A stretch of DNA of 64,000 nucleotides from Paraburkholderia caffeinitolerans (GCF_902859945.1 NZ_CADIKL010000015.1:1-64000), one strand, 5' to 3'. Shown: positions 1-11,800, numbered from the stretch's first letter. Made by a program: numbers and translations. The notes: a model not told the origin generated them from the sequence alone.

Positions 1-1575
1 CGGCGGCACGGGAGGCAGGGTGGCGGCGGCGCTTGCGGTCGCGAGCGCCGCGGCGGTCGGCGCGCTGGCTGAGGCCGGGGCCTGGCCTGCCGGCGTGATA
101 TGCAGGGTTACGCGCGGCATCTGATCGGATGGCTGCAGCGCGACCCAAGCCCCCACGGCGGCGACGATGACGACCCCCGCGCCGATCACCAGCGGCATGG
201 TGCGTTTGCGGCGAGCGGGCGCTGGCGTGGATTTCGTGGCGGCCGTGGCTGTCGTGGGCGGCGTGGGCGTTGCCGCTCGCGCTACGGCAGGAGACGCAGC
301 CGGCGTTGAAGCTGCCGAGGCCGATGATGCCGATGATGCCGATGATGCCGCCGGTGCCGCCGCCCCCGGCAACGGCAGCGCACTTTCCCTTTCGCGCAAC
401 GCATAAGGCTGCGCGAATTCCTGCCCCGCGCCTGCGTGTCCGCTCGCGGCATCGCCGCCTGCCATGATGCCCAGCTCCGCCGCGAGCGCGCGCACGTCCT
501 GCGGACGCTCCTCGGGCCGCACGGCGAGCGCGTGGTCGATGGCGCGCAGGAATTCGTCGCCATAGCGTCCCGCCGCCGTGGTGGCGAGCGGCGCATAGGT
601 GTCGCCCATCAGCCGGCCGACGGAGGCGGGCGGCGTCTTGCCCTCGATGGCGTAATAGACCACGGCCGCGAGCGCGTAGATGTCGGTCCACGGGCCCTGC
701 TTCATCGACGGCACCTCGGCGTACTGCTCGACCGGCGCATAGCCCGGCTTGAGGATCACCGTGAGCGCCTGGGTCATGTCGCCAATCACGCGCCGCGCCG
801 CGCCGAAGTCGAGCAGCAGCGGACGCTGGCTGCCCTTGAGCAGCATGATGTTGTCGGGCGCGATGTCGCGATGGAAGCACTGCGCGCCGTGCAGCACCGC
901 GAGCGCGTCGATGAGCGGCGCGAGCAGCCCGCGCAGCCAGGCCTCGGTGGGCGGCATGCCGAGCTGGCGCAGCGTCTCCTTGAGCGTCACGCCTTCGTAG
1001 TACGGCATCACCATATAGGCGGTGCCGTTGGCCTCCCAGAAGCGGTAGACCTTGACGAGCGAGTGATGGTCGAACTGCGCGAGCAGCTGCGCTTCGTTGA
1101 TGAAGCTCTTGAGCCCGGCGCGGAAGGTGTCCTCGTGGCGCTGCGAGCGCACCGTGACATTGGCGCTGCCGGCCACGCGCGCGGCGAGCGCGGCCGGGAT
1201 GTACTCCTTGAGCGCCACGTGGCGGCGCAGCAGCGTGTCCCAGGCGAGATAGACGATGCCGAAGCCGCCTTCGCCGATCAGCCCGACGATCTCGAACTCG
1301 GCGATGCGCGTGTTGATCGGCAGCGCCTGGTGGGCGGCTTCGGGCGTGGCGGGTGTTGATCCCGCCGGGTCGTTCGGGCCCGTCTCCGCAGGCTGCGGCT
1401 GCAACTGCGTTTGCATCTGCGTTTGCGCCTGCGCGGCCTCATCTTCGCTGGCCGGCGGCGCGTGCGCCGATGCGTCCTGAATCATCGTTGCGTCGTCTAC
1501 GCGTGGCGCGTCCTGTCCGCTGGGCGGGGACACGATGACCGTCTTGTCGTCAGGGCTGCTGCTCATGCTGCTCAT
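1..1575 (-). CDS. Membrane-anchored Ser/Thr protein kinase, T6SS-associated (PpkA-like), C-terminus cut by window edge
   Basis: The minus-strand frame is open from an ATG at 1575 to the left edge (525 residues, no stop). After an acidic, Gln-rich N-terminal linker of about 95 residues comes a full eukaryotic-type kinase domain: a glycine-rich loop (GEGGFG), the ATP lysine in VALKEY (K123), the catalytic HRD (D237) and DFG (D256). A Ser/Ala/Pro-rich linker follows and includes three 9-bp tandem repeats at 321-349. A basic stretch then leads into one transmembrane segment at about residues 460-478, so the kinase is cytoplasmic and the truncated C-terminus periplasmic. In T6SS loci such kinases phosphorylate Fha and counteract a PP2C phosphatase; both partners are encoded in this window. 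A second ATG at 1566 is an alternative start. The kinase assignment is very secure; its T6SS role is inferred from context. Confidence 0.93.
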   Translation of the reverse strand, partial: MSSMSSSPDDKTVIVSPPSGQDAPRVDDATMIQDASAHAPPASEDEAAQAQTQMQTQLQPQPAETGPNDPAGSTPATPEAAHQALPINTRIAEFEIVGLIGEGGFGIVYLAWDTLLRRHVALKEYIPAALAARVAGSANVTVRSQRHEDTFRAGLKSFINEAQLLAQFDHHSLVKVYRFWEANGTAYMVMPYYEGVTLKETLRQLGMPPTEAWLRGLLAPLIDALAVLHGAQCFHRDIAPDNIMLLKGSQRPLLLDFGAARRVIGDMTQALTVILKPGYAPVEQYAEVPSMKQGPWTDIYALAAVVYYAIEGKTPPASVGRLMGDTYAPLATTAAGRYGDEFLRAIDHALAVRPEERPQDVRALAAELGIMAGGDAASGHAGAGQEFAQPYALRERESALPLPGAAAPAASSASSASSASAASTPAASPAVARAATPTPPTTATAATKSTPAPARRKRTMPLVIGAGVVIVAAVGAWVALQPSDQMPRVTLHITPAGQAPASASAPTAAALATASAAATLPPVPP

Positions 1576-1810
1576 CTAGCGGAGTTCCGTGTCGGGCGAG
1601 GCTGGACGCACGCCCATCCAACACCTAGACGAATCGGCATGGCCGATTTTGAACGTGTCGCGATGGTGCGCGCTGACCTGTCTACGTTAGCCCACATGGA
1701 TTTTTTCGCGCGCTTTCAAAAACCTTCGCCCCACTTCGTCTTAAGACATAGGAAATGGCCCGCCGGACTCCGCTCCGGTTGCGCGCTCTGGGCCCGGTCG
1801 CGTGATGTTT

Positions 1811-1826
1811 CTTTCCTGCAGGAAAG
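1811..1826. promoter_or_regulatory. Perfect 16-bp palindrome over the ribosome binding site of the CHAT gene
   Basis: CTTTCCTGCAGGAAAG is perfectly self-complementary. Its right half supplies the Shine-Dalgarno-like GGAA placed 6 bases before the GTG at 1831. It could be a dimeric regulator site or a small RNA hairpin that occludes the ribosome binding site. It lies in the 255-bp spacer between the divergent kinase and CHAT genes. That spacer also holds a 10-bp palindrome at 1738-1747 (GTCTTAAGAC). Confidence 0.5.
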
Positions 1827-1830
1827 CGAA

Positions 1831-4122
1831 GTGGACGAACTCGAACATCGGTTGGCCTCCGGGCAGGCTGGCGCGCCGCTTGCCCGGACGACAGCGGCGC
1901 TGCGTGCGCCGCTGGGCGCGCTGCTCTGTGCGTTGTTGCTCGGCGTAGCGGCGCCGCGTGCTGCAAGCGCGGCGGGCAGCGGGACCGGCAGTGGCGCGAG
2001 CAGCGCAACGAAACCCGCCGCAGCCGCGCCGGGCAGCACTGCGAAATCCGCCGCGGACGCGCCAGCGTCGGGCCTCGCGCCCGAATCGCAGGGCTTCCGT
2101 GAGGCCGCCGAGCGCGAGCGCGACGCCGAAACGCTCAAGTCGCTCACTGACGAAGGCCGGCTGCTGCTCTCGCGCGACCGCGTCGAACTGCCGGCTTACG
2201 ACTACTGCAGCATGTCGGTGGCGGCGGCGGAGCGGGGCGACTTCCGCGACAGCATCAACGCGGCGGCGCGCGCGCTCGTGGTGGCGCAGCGTACCGACAA
2301 CGCAGACCTCGTCGCGCTCTCCAAGCGCGATCTCGCGATTGCCTACAGCTACGCGGGCGACCTCGACGACGCCGACAAATACGCGAAGGAAGCGCTGGCC
2401 TCGCACCCGAAGGCGCCCGACCAGGTGTTCGCGCCCGCCAACAAGGTGCTCGGCGACGTGGCGCTGCGGCGCGGCGATGCGCAGGCCGCGCTCGCGGCCT
2501 ACGACGAATCGATGCTCACGGCCTCGCCGCGCTTCAGGCCGCTCGTGCAGCTCTCGATCACGAACGCGCAGATCGCCATCGGCGACACGGGGGCCGCGCG
2601 CCAGACGCTCGACTCGACTGAGGTGAGCGGCGAACTCGCGCCCGCGCGCGGCCGCATCGAAGGCAAGCTGCTGCTCGCCGAGGGCAAGCCCGCCGAGGCG
2701 CTCAAGGTCTACCAGGCACAGCTCGCCAGCGCCGGCGCGGGCGGCGCGAGCGAAGCCAGCTACGACAACCTCTGGGTGCACGAAGGCATCGGCCGCGCCT
2801 ATCTCGCGCTCGGCGACAAGGACCACGCGCGTGAGGCCTACATGGCCGCCGTGGACGACTCCGAAAAAATCCGCTCGCGCTTTCGCAGCGACGAGTTCAA
2901 GACGGGCCTCTTCGGCGACACGCAGTCGGTGTTCGAAGAGGCGATCAAGTTGACCGTCGATGCGGGCGACTACGAGGGCGCATGGAATCTTTCCGAGCGC
3001 AGCCGGGCGCGCGCGCTGCTCGACGTGGTGCGCAACCGCGTGGAAGCGGGTGTGAACGACCAGCAGTTGAACGGCACCGTGCCGACGCTCCAGACGGTGC
3101 GCGACGCGCTGCGCCCCAACGAGGCCATCGTCGAGTACCACAGCCTGAAGGACACGCTCGTGGTGTGGGTGATCCGCAAGAGCGGCCTGTCGGGCCACAC
3201 GCTGCCGCTCAAGCGCGCCGACATCGACACGGCTGTGACCGACGTGCGCAACGCCATCGTGCACCGGAGCAAGAACGCGATCACTTACGGCGACAAGCTC
3301 TATGCGCTGCTCATCGCGCCGCTCGCGCTGCAGCCCGGCGAGCGGCTCATCATCGTGCCGCACGGCGCGCTGCACTATCTGCCGTTCCAGGCGCTGCACG
3401 GCCCCGGCGGCTTCCTGATCGAGCAGCACCCGATCGCGCTCGAACCTTCGGCGAGCGTCGCGATGCAGCTCGAAGCGCGCCGCCAGAAAGTGGCCAGCAA
3501 CCTCGTGGCGTTCGGCAATCCGCGCATCGCGCCCGCCTATGCGCTGCCCGGCGCGCAGGCCGAGGTGGAGGGCATCGCGCCGCTGTTCGCGACCAAGGCG
3601 CTGTTCCTGCAAGGCGCCGCCACCCGCGCGCAGTTCCGCGAGAGCGCGCCGGACGGGCGCGTTCTGCACGTCGCCACGCACGCCCAGGCCGACACCATCG
3701 ACCCGCTGCACTCGCGCATCCTGCTCGCGCCCGCCACCCAGCCCGCCGACGGCCCCGACTCGCTGCTCGCGCTCGACGTCTACAACCTCAAGCTCAACGA
3801 CGTCTCGCTCGTCACGCTCTCGGCCTGCGAGACCGGGCTCGGGCGCATCGCGCGCGGCGACGAAATCCTCGGCTTCACGCGCGCGTTCTTCTATGCGGGC
3901 GCAACCAGCCTGATCGTGTCGATGTGGCCGGTGGCCGACGAATCCACGGCCATCACCATGCGCACGTTCTATTCGCAGCTTTCGCAGGGCCAGGAAGCGA
4001 TCGACGCCATGCGCGCCGCGCAGCTCGCCGTCATGAAGGAGCCGCGCTTCGCGCATCCGTTCTTCTGGGCGCCGTTCGACCTGATGGGCGGCTGGCGTCT
4101 TTCCATCGCGCGCGGATCATGA
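1831..4122 (+). CDS. CHAT domain (caspase-like) protein with TPR repeats and signal peptide
   Basis: A protein of about 763 residues. The frame is open from 1411, but the GTG at 1831 has a GGAA ribosome binding site and puts a hydrophobic export signal (residues 25-48, ending in AASA) near the N-terminus. A long alpha-helical TPR region follows (roughly 90-430). The C-terminal CHAT domain contains HVATHAQ (candidate catalytic His617) and LSACETG (candidate catalytic Cys666), followed by the usual GATSLIVSMWPV segment. CHAT proteins are caspase-like cysteine peptidases. Both catalytic residues are present, so it is probably active, and the signal sequence suggests a periplasmic or envelope location. 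The stop is 1 base before tpsB, so the two are co-transcribed. Processing of the partner exoprotein is a hypothesis only. An ATG at 1696 is a weaker alternative start. Confidence 0.88.
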   Translation: MDELEHRLASGQAGAPLARTTAALRAPLGALLCALLLGVAAPRAASAAGSGTGSGASSATKPAAAAPGSTAKSAADAPASGLAPESQGFREAAERERDAETLKSLTDEGRLLLSRDRVELPAYDYCSMSVAAAERGDFRDSINAAARALVVAQRTDNADLVALSKRDLAIAYSYAGDLDDADKYAKEALASHPKAPDQVFAPANKVLGDVALRRGDAQAALAAYDESMLTASPRFRPLVQLSITNAQIAIGDTGAARQTLDSTEVSGELAPARGRIEGKLLLAEGKPAEALKVYQAQLASAGAGGASEASYDNLWVHEGIGRAYLALGDKDHAREAYMAAVDDSEKIRSRFRSDEFKTGLFGDTQSVFEEAIKLTVDAGDYEGAWNLSERSRARALLDVVRNRVEAGVNDQQLNGTVPTLQTVRDALRPNEAIVEYHSLKDTLVVWVIRKSGLSGHTLPLKRADIDTAVTDVRNAIVHRSKNAITYGDKLYALLIAPLALQPGERLIIVPHGALHYLPFQALHGPGGFLIEQHPIALEPSASVAMQLEARRQKVASNLVAFGNPRIAPAYALPGAQAEVEGIAPLFATKALFLQGAATRAQFRESAPDGRVLHVATHAQADTIDPLHSRILLAPATQPADGPDSLLALDVYNLKLNDVSLVTLSACETGLGRIARGDEILGFTRAFFYAGATSLIVSMWPVADESTAITMRTFYSQLSQGQEAIDAMRAAQLAVMKEPRFAHPFFWAPFDLMGGWRLSIARGS

Positions 4123-4123
4123 C

Positions 4124-5872
4124 ATGAAAAGAGGAATCCGAACGATTGCCGCGCTCGCCTGCTCGGGCAGCGCGCTCGCCTGGGGGCAGACGCCGCCGGG
4201 CGCGGGCAGCATCCCCCCGATCCAGACCCGGCCGGACGTGGGCAACGTGCTGAACCAGGCGCCGCCGAACTCGGGCAGCATCCTGCAGCAGACCGCGCCG
4301 CGCGACACGCGCCCCGCGCCGCTGGGCGGCGCGCCCGCGCTCCCGGCGGAGCCCGTGCCGGGCGCGCCGACCGTGCAGCCGGGCGGCGCGAGCTTCGTGC
4401 TCAAAGGCATCACGCTCAAAGGCAACGACACGATTCCCGCCGACGAGCTGCTCGCGCCGGTCCAAAGCAAGATCGGCAGCGAGGTGAACTTCACCGGCTT
4501 GCAGGCCATCGCCGCGCAGATCACCCAGGTTTACCGCGCGCGCGGCTACGTGCTCGCACAAGTGGTGATCCCGCCGCAGGATGTGACCTCGGGCCAGGTG
4601 ACGATGAGCGTGCTCGAAGGACGCGTGGGCCATGTGCGCCTCGACGTGGCTGCCGGCACGCCGATCAAGGAGTCGCTGCTGCGCGCGCGCGTGGAGCAGA
4701 TTCCGGTGGGCGCGCCGCTCCAGCAGCAGGTGCTCGAACGCACCATGCTGCTGCTTTCCGATCTGCCCGGCATTACGGTGACGTCGTCCATCGAGTCGGG
4801 CAACGAGCCCGGCACCGTGGATCTCACGATCAACGTCGCGCCCGCCAAACGCTGGACCTTCGCCGCCGATCTCGACAACTACGGCGCGGCCACCAGCGGC
4901 ACCTGGCGGTTGGGCGGCCTCGCGCGGCTGAACTCGCCGTTCGGCATCGGCGACAACCTCGATTTGCGCATCCTCGGCGCGGAGCGGCTCGACACCGCGT
5001 ATGGCCGCGTGGGTTACGAAGCGCCGGTGAACGCCTACGGCACGCGCGTGGGCGTGGCGGTGGCGCGCCTGAACTACACGCTCGGCAAGCAGTATTCCTC
5101 GCTCGACGCGACCGGCGACGCCACGGTGGTCGATCTCACGGTCACGCATCCGCTGCTGCGCACCCGCAACCAGAATGTGCTCGCGCGCGCGAACCTCGAG
5201 TTCCGCGATCTCTCGGACAACATCGGCGTCGTCGACGACCACAACCGGCGCTCGATGGTCGAAGGCAGTGTGGGGCTCACCTACGAAAGCCGCGACGGGC
5301 TGTTCGGCGGCGGTTTCAACAGCGCGGACATCGAACTGCTGATCGGCAGCCTGCATTTCAAGGACGCCGCGAACTACGCGATCGACCAGTCGCAGTTCGG
5401 GCGCAACACCGCAGGCAACGAAGTGCGCGCGACTTTCTTCGCGAACCGGCTCAACGCGGTGACCGAGAAAGTGAGCCTGTTTTTCGGCTTCTCGGGGCAA
5501 TGGGCGGCGACCAACCTCGACAACTCCTCGCGCTTCCTGCTGGGCGGCCCGCACGCGGTGCGCGCTTATTCGCCCTCCGAAGGCCTGGTCGACGAAGGCT
5601 TCGTGGCGACCGCCGAAGCGCGCTACGCGGTGACCTCGAAGATCACCGCGTTCACGTTCTTCGATTTCGGCACTGGCTGGTACAACGCAAATCCGCGCCC
5701 GAACCAGGGGCCGAACAACATCACGCGCAGCGGCGCGGGCTTGGGGGCGTACCTCGCGCTGCCATATGGATTCGCATGGCAGGGCACCGTGGCGTGGCGC
5801 ACGACCTCGCCCGACACGACCGGCAACGACAAGCTGCCGACGTTCTATATGCAGTTGAGCAAGACGTTTTGA
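4124..5872 (+). CDS. Two-partner secretion outer-membrane transporter (TpsB; ShlB/FhaC/HecB family)
   Basis: 582 residues: a signal peptide (about 1-21), a Pro-rich linker, POTRA domain(s) starting near residue 90, and a beta-barrel from about 240 to a C-terminal phenylalanine, the usual outer-membrane protein ending. The Omp85 loop-6 motif reads VRAY (V479-Y482) instead of the common VRGY. It should translocate the adjacent TpsA protein across the outer membrane. The start is the ATG 1 base after the CHAT stop, and tpsA starts 20 bases after its end, so the three genes form one operon. Confidence 0.93.
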   Translation: MKRGIRTIAALACSGSALAWGQTPPGAGSIPPIQTRPDVGNVLNQAPPNSGSILQQTAPRDTRPAPLGGAPALPAEPVPGAPTVQPGGASFVLKGITLKGNDTIPADELLAPVQSKIGSEVNFTGLQAIAAQITQVYRARGYVLAQVVIPPQDVTSGQVTMSVLEGRVGHVRLDVAAGTPIKESLLRARVEQIPVGAPLQQQVLERTMLLLSDLPGITVTSSIESGNEPGTVDLTINVAPAKRWTFAADLDNYGAATSGTWRLGGLARLNSPFGIGDNLDLRILGAERLDTAYGRVGYEAPVNAYGTRVGVAVARLNYTLGKQYSSLDATGDATVVDLTVTHPLLRTRNQNVLARANLEFRDLSDNIGVVDDHNRRSMVEGSVGLTYESRDGLFGGGFNSADIELLIGSLHFKDAANYAIDQSQFGRNTAGNEVRATFFANRLNAVTEKVSLFFGFSGQWAATNLDNSSRFLLGGPHAVRAYSPSEGLVDEGFVATAEARYAVTSKITAFTFFDFGTGWYNANPRPNQGPNNITRSGAGLGAYLALPYGFAWQGTVAWRTTSPDTTGNDKLPTFYMQLSKTF

Positions 5873-5892
5873 AGATGCCGGCGAGGTGTGCG

Positions 5893-8800
5893 ATGAACAA
5901 GCGGGGCGGCAATCGGGCGGGTGGGGCAACCGACAGGGCGTCTGGGCGGGTCACAGAGCGCCCGGGACGCAAGGCAAACGTGCGCCCGCTTCAGGCCAAG
6001 GCGATTGCGAGCGTGGTGGCGGCGCTGTTCGAAGCCACCTGGGCCACTTCGCTGCTCGCCAATCCCACCGGCGCGCAGGTGGTGGCCGGCGGCGTGACGG
6101 TGAGCTCGCCCAGCGCCTCGCAGATGAACATCACGCAAAGCACGCCGAACGCCATCGTGAACTGGAACACGTTCTCGATCGGCGCGGGCGAGGCGGTGAA
6201 TATTGCGCAGCCTTCGGTATCGTCGGCGCTGCTCAATCGCGTGGTGGGCAACAACCCCAGCGACATCGCCGGGCGTCTCTCCGCGAACGGCCGCGTCTTT
6301 CTCGTCAATCCGGCAGGCGTGATCTTCGCGCCGGGGTCTTCCGTGAACGTGGGCTCGCTCGTGGCGTCTACGCTAGGCATCTCGAACGCGGACTTCCTTG
6401 CGGGCAACTTCCATTTCATCGGCAAGGCGCCGGGCGCGGTAGTCAACGCGGGGTCGATCACGGCGGCGGACGGCGGCACCATCGCGCTGCTCGGCGGCAC
6501 CGTGAGCAATACCGGCGTCGTGGCCGCGAAGCTCGGCACGGTCGCGCTGGGCGCGGGCAGCGACGTTACGCTCGACTTCGCCGGTGACGGGCTTACCACG
6601 CTGAAGATCAACGCGGGCACGGCGGGCGCACTGATCGGCAACGCGGGCACGCTTGCCGCCGACGGCGGCACCGTGGTCATGAGCGCGCAAACCGCCGACG
6701 CGCTGGCGGGCACGGTCATCAACCAGCAGGGCATCGTGCGCGCGCAAAGCCTCGCTGCGCGCGACGGCCATATCGTGCTGGATGGCGGCACCAGCGGCGA
6801 GACCTATGTGTCGGGCACGCTCGACGCCTCGGGCGGCGCGGGGCTCACGGGCGGACAGATCGACGTGACGGGCTACGACGTGGGCCTGCTCGCGGGCGCG
6901 AATTTGAACGCGAGCGGCGCGGCGGGCGGCGGCAGCGTGCGCGTGGGTGGCGGCGCGGCGGGCGCGGACCCAACTATTCGCAATGCGGATGCGGTGTGGA
7001 TGGACCCGAATGCGCAGATCCATGCCGATGCGCTTACGAACGGCAACGGCGGGCATATCGTGGCGTACGGGACGACCGCTGCGCGGCTTTACGGCACGCT
7101 GAGCGCGAACGGCGGCGCGCAGGGTGGCAACGGCGGTTATGTCGAGACTTCCGCGCATTACCTCGACACGAATGGCGCCACGGTACAGGCGCTGGCACCG
7201 AAGGGCACGGGCGGGATGTGGGAGCTCGACCCGTTCGAGATCGATATCGTGGCCCAGCCCACGGGCACGATTTTGAGTCCGACCGGGACCCCGCCGAGCG
7301 TGATGTTCGGCCCCGCCTCCAGCACTTCGGTGGTGATGTTTACGGCGATCCAGGACGAACTGAATGCCGGCACTTCGGTGACGGTGTCGACGGTCAATTC
7401 GCCGGTTTCCGCCAACGGGCTCGGCAACATTAATGTTCAGGCGCCGATCGTGATGACGGGCGCCTCGCCCGCCACGCTCACATTGAGCGCTTCGGGTTCG
7501 ATCACCGTCACCAACAACATCACCTCGACCGGCGGACCGCTCGGGATCGTGCTGGACGCCAACGTGGGCAATTCGACCAGTGCCGGCGTCATTACCGTGC
7601 GGGGCGGACCGGAGGCGCCGGTCCAGCTGTTCTCGAATGGCGGCGACATCACGATCGGCACCCAGGCGGGGCTGCCGGCCACTTTCGACGGCGCGGCGGT
7701 GCTGCTCTCGTACGCGAACATCGACGCGCGCGTGGGCCAGTCCGCAGCGAATTCGAGCGGCTCGGTCACGATCCACGGCCAGGCGCCGGCCGCCGTCGCG
7801 CTCAGCGGGCAGAGCCATCTGGACGCGGTGGGCATCTACAGTTCGAGCATCGCGACGTCCACGGGCGACATCGAAATCGAAGGGACCCAGGGCAGCGGCA
7901 CCACGACTCCGGTGGGCGGCGTGTACATCAGCTCGGCTATCCAGCCCGAGCCGAGCATACTGCCGACGGGCGGCTCGACGGTGACCACGGGCAGCGGCTC
8001 GGTGCGCATCTATGGCATTGGGGCGGATTCGCTCGGCAACGAGCCTTACCAGGTGTCGGGCGTCGCCATCGACGACGCCTCGACGATCCAGACCAACGGC
8101 GGCTCGATCGACATTCGCGGGCAGGTGACGGGTGCGAGAACCGATCAGAGCACGACCACGAACCTCGATCAGGGCGTGTTGATCGCCACCGGGGCGACGC
8201 TGTACGCGCAGGGCGCGGGCGGGACGATCGCCATTACCGGGTCCAGCAACTCGGCGAGCCCCGGTGTCACGGTTTCGAGCTACCTGGACGGACAGCTCAC
8301 CGCCGTCCCCAGCATCCAGACCGGCACGAACGGCATCGTCACGATACGCGCGGCAAACGACGGCAGCACCAGCGGTCTGTATTTCTACGGGACACCTAAC
8401 GTTTCGTCGCCGGGCGGCACGCTCATCCTGCTGCCGGGCGTCGTCAATGCGGACTTCAGCATCGGCAATTCGGACGCCACGCCGATCGCCTTGGGCGATG
8501 GCGCAGCGGCCTTCGGCATCAACACCTACGCCATGGCCATGCTGTCCAGCTTCGCCAACGTGGTGATCGGCAGCGCGACGCAAACGGGCAGCATCTCCGT
8601 CGCCCCCGAGACCTCGGTCTCGACCAATCTGACGCTGGAGAACAACGGCTCGGGCAGCAAGGGCATTGATCTGTCGGGCGGTATATTCATGCCGGAAAAC
8701 ACCCTGACGCTGATCTCGGCGGGACCGGTCACGCAGGGCGGCGCGATCCAGGCCGTCACCGTGGTGCTGGGCGGGCCGGGCACCTTCACGCTGAACAACA

Positions 8801-11800
8801 CGGGCAATGCGGTCGGCACCTTGTCGCTCTATGGCACGGGCAACGTGAATTTCGTCGATTCGCAAACCTTGACGCTCGCGGCCACCGGCGCGAACAGCTA
8901 CGACGCGGCGTCGGGCACCTTCACCAGCCTTGGCTCCATCTCGGCGATCTCGATTGCCGGCGATCTGGTTGTAACGACCGGCGAGGGCGATATCAACGTC
9001 AACACGCCCATCGTGAGCACGGCGAGCGGCGCCACGACGCTCTCGTTGAACGCGGAGGGCTACGTGAATGTCGACGCCAGTACGAATCCATCCGGCAATG
9101 CAACGATCGGCGCGGCGTCAGGCGCCGGCCCGCTGAACGTCACGCTCGACGCCCAGGCGTACGGCGAGCCCGGCTCTACCGGCGTGACGATCGCCAACAC
9201 GACCTTCAATACCAACGGCGGCACGTTCACGATCGGCGATACGGCCAGCAGCGCGGTCAGCATCACGAACTCGACGATCGCCACCCAGGGCGGCGCGGTG
9301 AGCATCACGGGCACCAGCGGATTCGGCGATGGCGTTGCGCTCGGTTATTCGACCATCGCCGCAGCGGGCGGCGGCGTGTCGATCAGTGGCACTTCGCTCT
9401 ATGACGGCAACGGCATCACCCTGAATCAGAGTTCGATTGGGACTACGAATGGTGCAGTGACGTTGAGCGGATCGGGCGACGCCACCCTCGCCAGTTCGGC
9501 GGCCACCTATAGCGGCATCTCGATCTCGGGCGCGGGCTCGGGCGGCGTGAGCGCCATCAATGTGACGGGCAGCGGCGCGGTCACGCTCACGGGCAGGATG
9601 GGATTCAATTTCGGGTCCGGAATCAAGCTCACGAATGCGTCGATTGCCGCGAACGGCGGCGCGATCAAGCTGAGCAGCACGGATTCGACGTCGTCCGCCT
9701 CGACCGGCATCGAACTCGACTCGTCCATCATCAGCAATACCAGCGGCGCGGTCACGCTCACGGGCAACAGCATCAGCAACGGCGCGAGCAACGGCGTCGT
9801 GCTGAACTATTCGCTGATTGCCACCGGCACGGGGAATGCGACGATCAACGGAACCACGTCGGGCCTGGGCCCGGGTGTTTATCTGTTCGACAGCGGCGTC
9901 CATACGGCGGGCGGCGCGATCTCCGTGGCGGGCGCGTCGAGTTCGTCGGGGAGCGGAGCAAATTATGGCGTGCAGGTGCAGGGCGATTATGTGAGCGGCC
10001 AGGGCGGTTCGGCTGGCGGCGCGGCGTTTAGCGCCACGGGTAGCGGCGCGATCGGCATCAGCGGCACGGCGAGCAATTCGGCGGGGACGGCCTATGGCGT
10101 GTCGATCAACACGGCCACGCTCGACGCCCAGGCGGGGGGGATTCAGGTGAGCGGAACCGTGCCGCTCGGGACGGCGCAATCGGCCACGGCGGCTCCCGCG
10201 TACGCGACCGGCGTGGTGCTCGCGGGCACGACCATGCAGACCACCACGGGAACGATTGGGGTGACCGGCACGGCGACGGGGAACTACACAGCGTATGGCG
10301 TCCAGATGACGGGCGGCGCGCTCAGCACCAGCGGCGGCAATATCTCCTTCAACGGCACCGCGCAGAGCAGTTCGCAGGCCTTCACCTTCGGCGTGTTGCT
10401 CCAGGGGCAGAACTCGGAGGTGTCGGCAGGCACGTCGAATGCCGTGCTTTCGGCGGGCGGCAGCGGCGCGATCGGCATCACGGGGACGGCGTCGGGCTAC
10501 TACGGGTACGGAGTCGAAATTTCGCAGTCGAACCTGGCGACGTTGGCTGGCCCGCTCACGGTGAGCGGCACCGCGAACGTCAACTCCAGCGGCACTGGCG
10601 TGGTGCTTTCGAACACGCTGATCAATGGCGCGGCCGGCAACGTGCAGATCTCCGGAACGACGAACGACGCACCAGGCCAGTCGCATACGGACGGCTTTGG
10701 CATCTCGGCCTACGGCAGTTCGATCCAGACCACCAGCGGCAGCGTGACGTTGAGCGGCGCGGCCACCGGCGCGACGGACTATGCGTATGGCACCTTCCTT
10801 TCCGGCGGCTACCTCGCCACCGGCTCTACCACCGCGCAGCCCGCGATTCAGACCGGCAGTGGGGCGATCACGGTCAACGGCAGCGTTCCCGCAACAACCT
10901 ATGGCAGCGTGGGCATCGATCTCGTCGGCGCGGGCATTGCGTCGACCAGCGGCACGATCACGCTCACGGGCCTCACCACGGGCACGCCCACGACGGGCCT
11001 TTCGTCGACGGGCGTGGTGCTTGGCGCGGCCAATTCGGATTCCAGCTCGGTGGGCCTGGTGAGCGTATCGAGCGCTCCGGGCACGACGCTCACCACCGGC
11101 AGCGGCACGCTCGCGATCCGCGGCAGCGGCTCAGGCAACGGCGTGCAAGGCGTGCTCGTGGCCGACGGCTCGCAAATCGTTTCGAACAACGGCGGGACCA
11201 TCGACATCCGTGGCGTGGCAACGAGTCCGACCACTAGCGCGAGCGGCGGCAATATTCAGTATGACTACGGAACGCTCGTATACAGCGGAACGATCGCGGC
11301 CACGCAGCCCAACACCGTGATCTCGATCGCAGGTTCGACCAACACGTCGGATGCCGGCTTGGCCTTCGGCGCCGTTGCGGTACCGGCCTCCTTCAACTAC
11401 GCCTCGGGCCCTGTGCAGGTAAACGCGGGCCCCAACGGCACCGTCGCGCTGCGCTCCGCCAACGACGGCACCACGACGAGCCTCGCCGACAGCGGCGCGC
11501 CCATCACGTCCTCGGGTGGCACGCTCGCGATCCTGCCCGCGAGCGTCAACCCCACGACCTTCGCCTTCATCGCCTCGGACAGCACGCCGATTACGCTGTT
11601 CGGCACCGGCGCGGCGGGCTTGAGCATCGACGCGGGCCTGTACTCGATGTTCTCCGGCTTCTCGGCGCTCGCGCTCGGTTCGAGCACGCAGACGGGCCTC
11701 ATCACCGTGAGCGGCGTCTGCCCCTCGCAAGGCGCCTGCACGTCGCTCGTCAAGCCGACCCTGAACCAGAGCCTCACGCTGATGAATACCGGCAGCGGCA

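Noticed and set aside
436-1359. 307-codon plus-strand frame at the left end
   Set aside because: Antisense to the kinase, whose VALK, HRD and DFG motifs are unmistakable.
1741-4056. 771-codon minus-strand frame opposite the CHAT gene
   Set aside because: Antisense shadow; the plus-strand product has clear TPR and CHAT motifs.
5500-5892. N-terminal extension of tpsA into tpsB
   Set aside because: It is the out-of-frame shadow of the tpsB barrel; the ATG at 5893 has a ribosome binding site and precedes the export signal.
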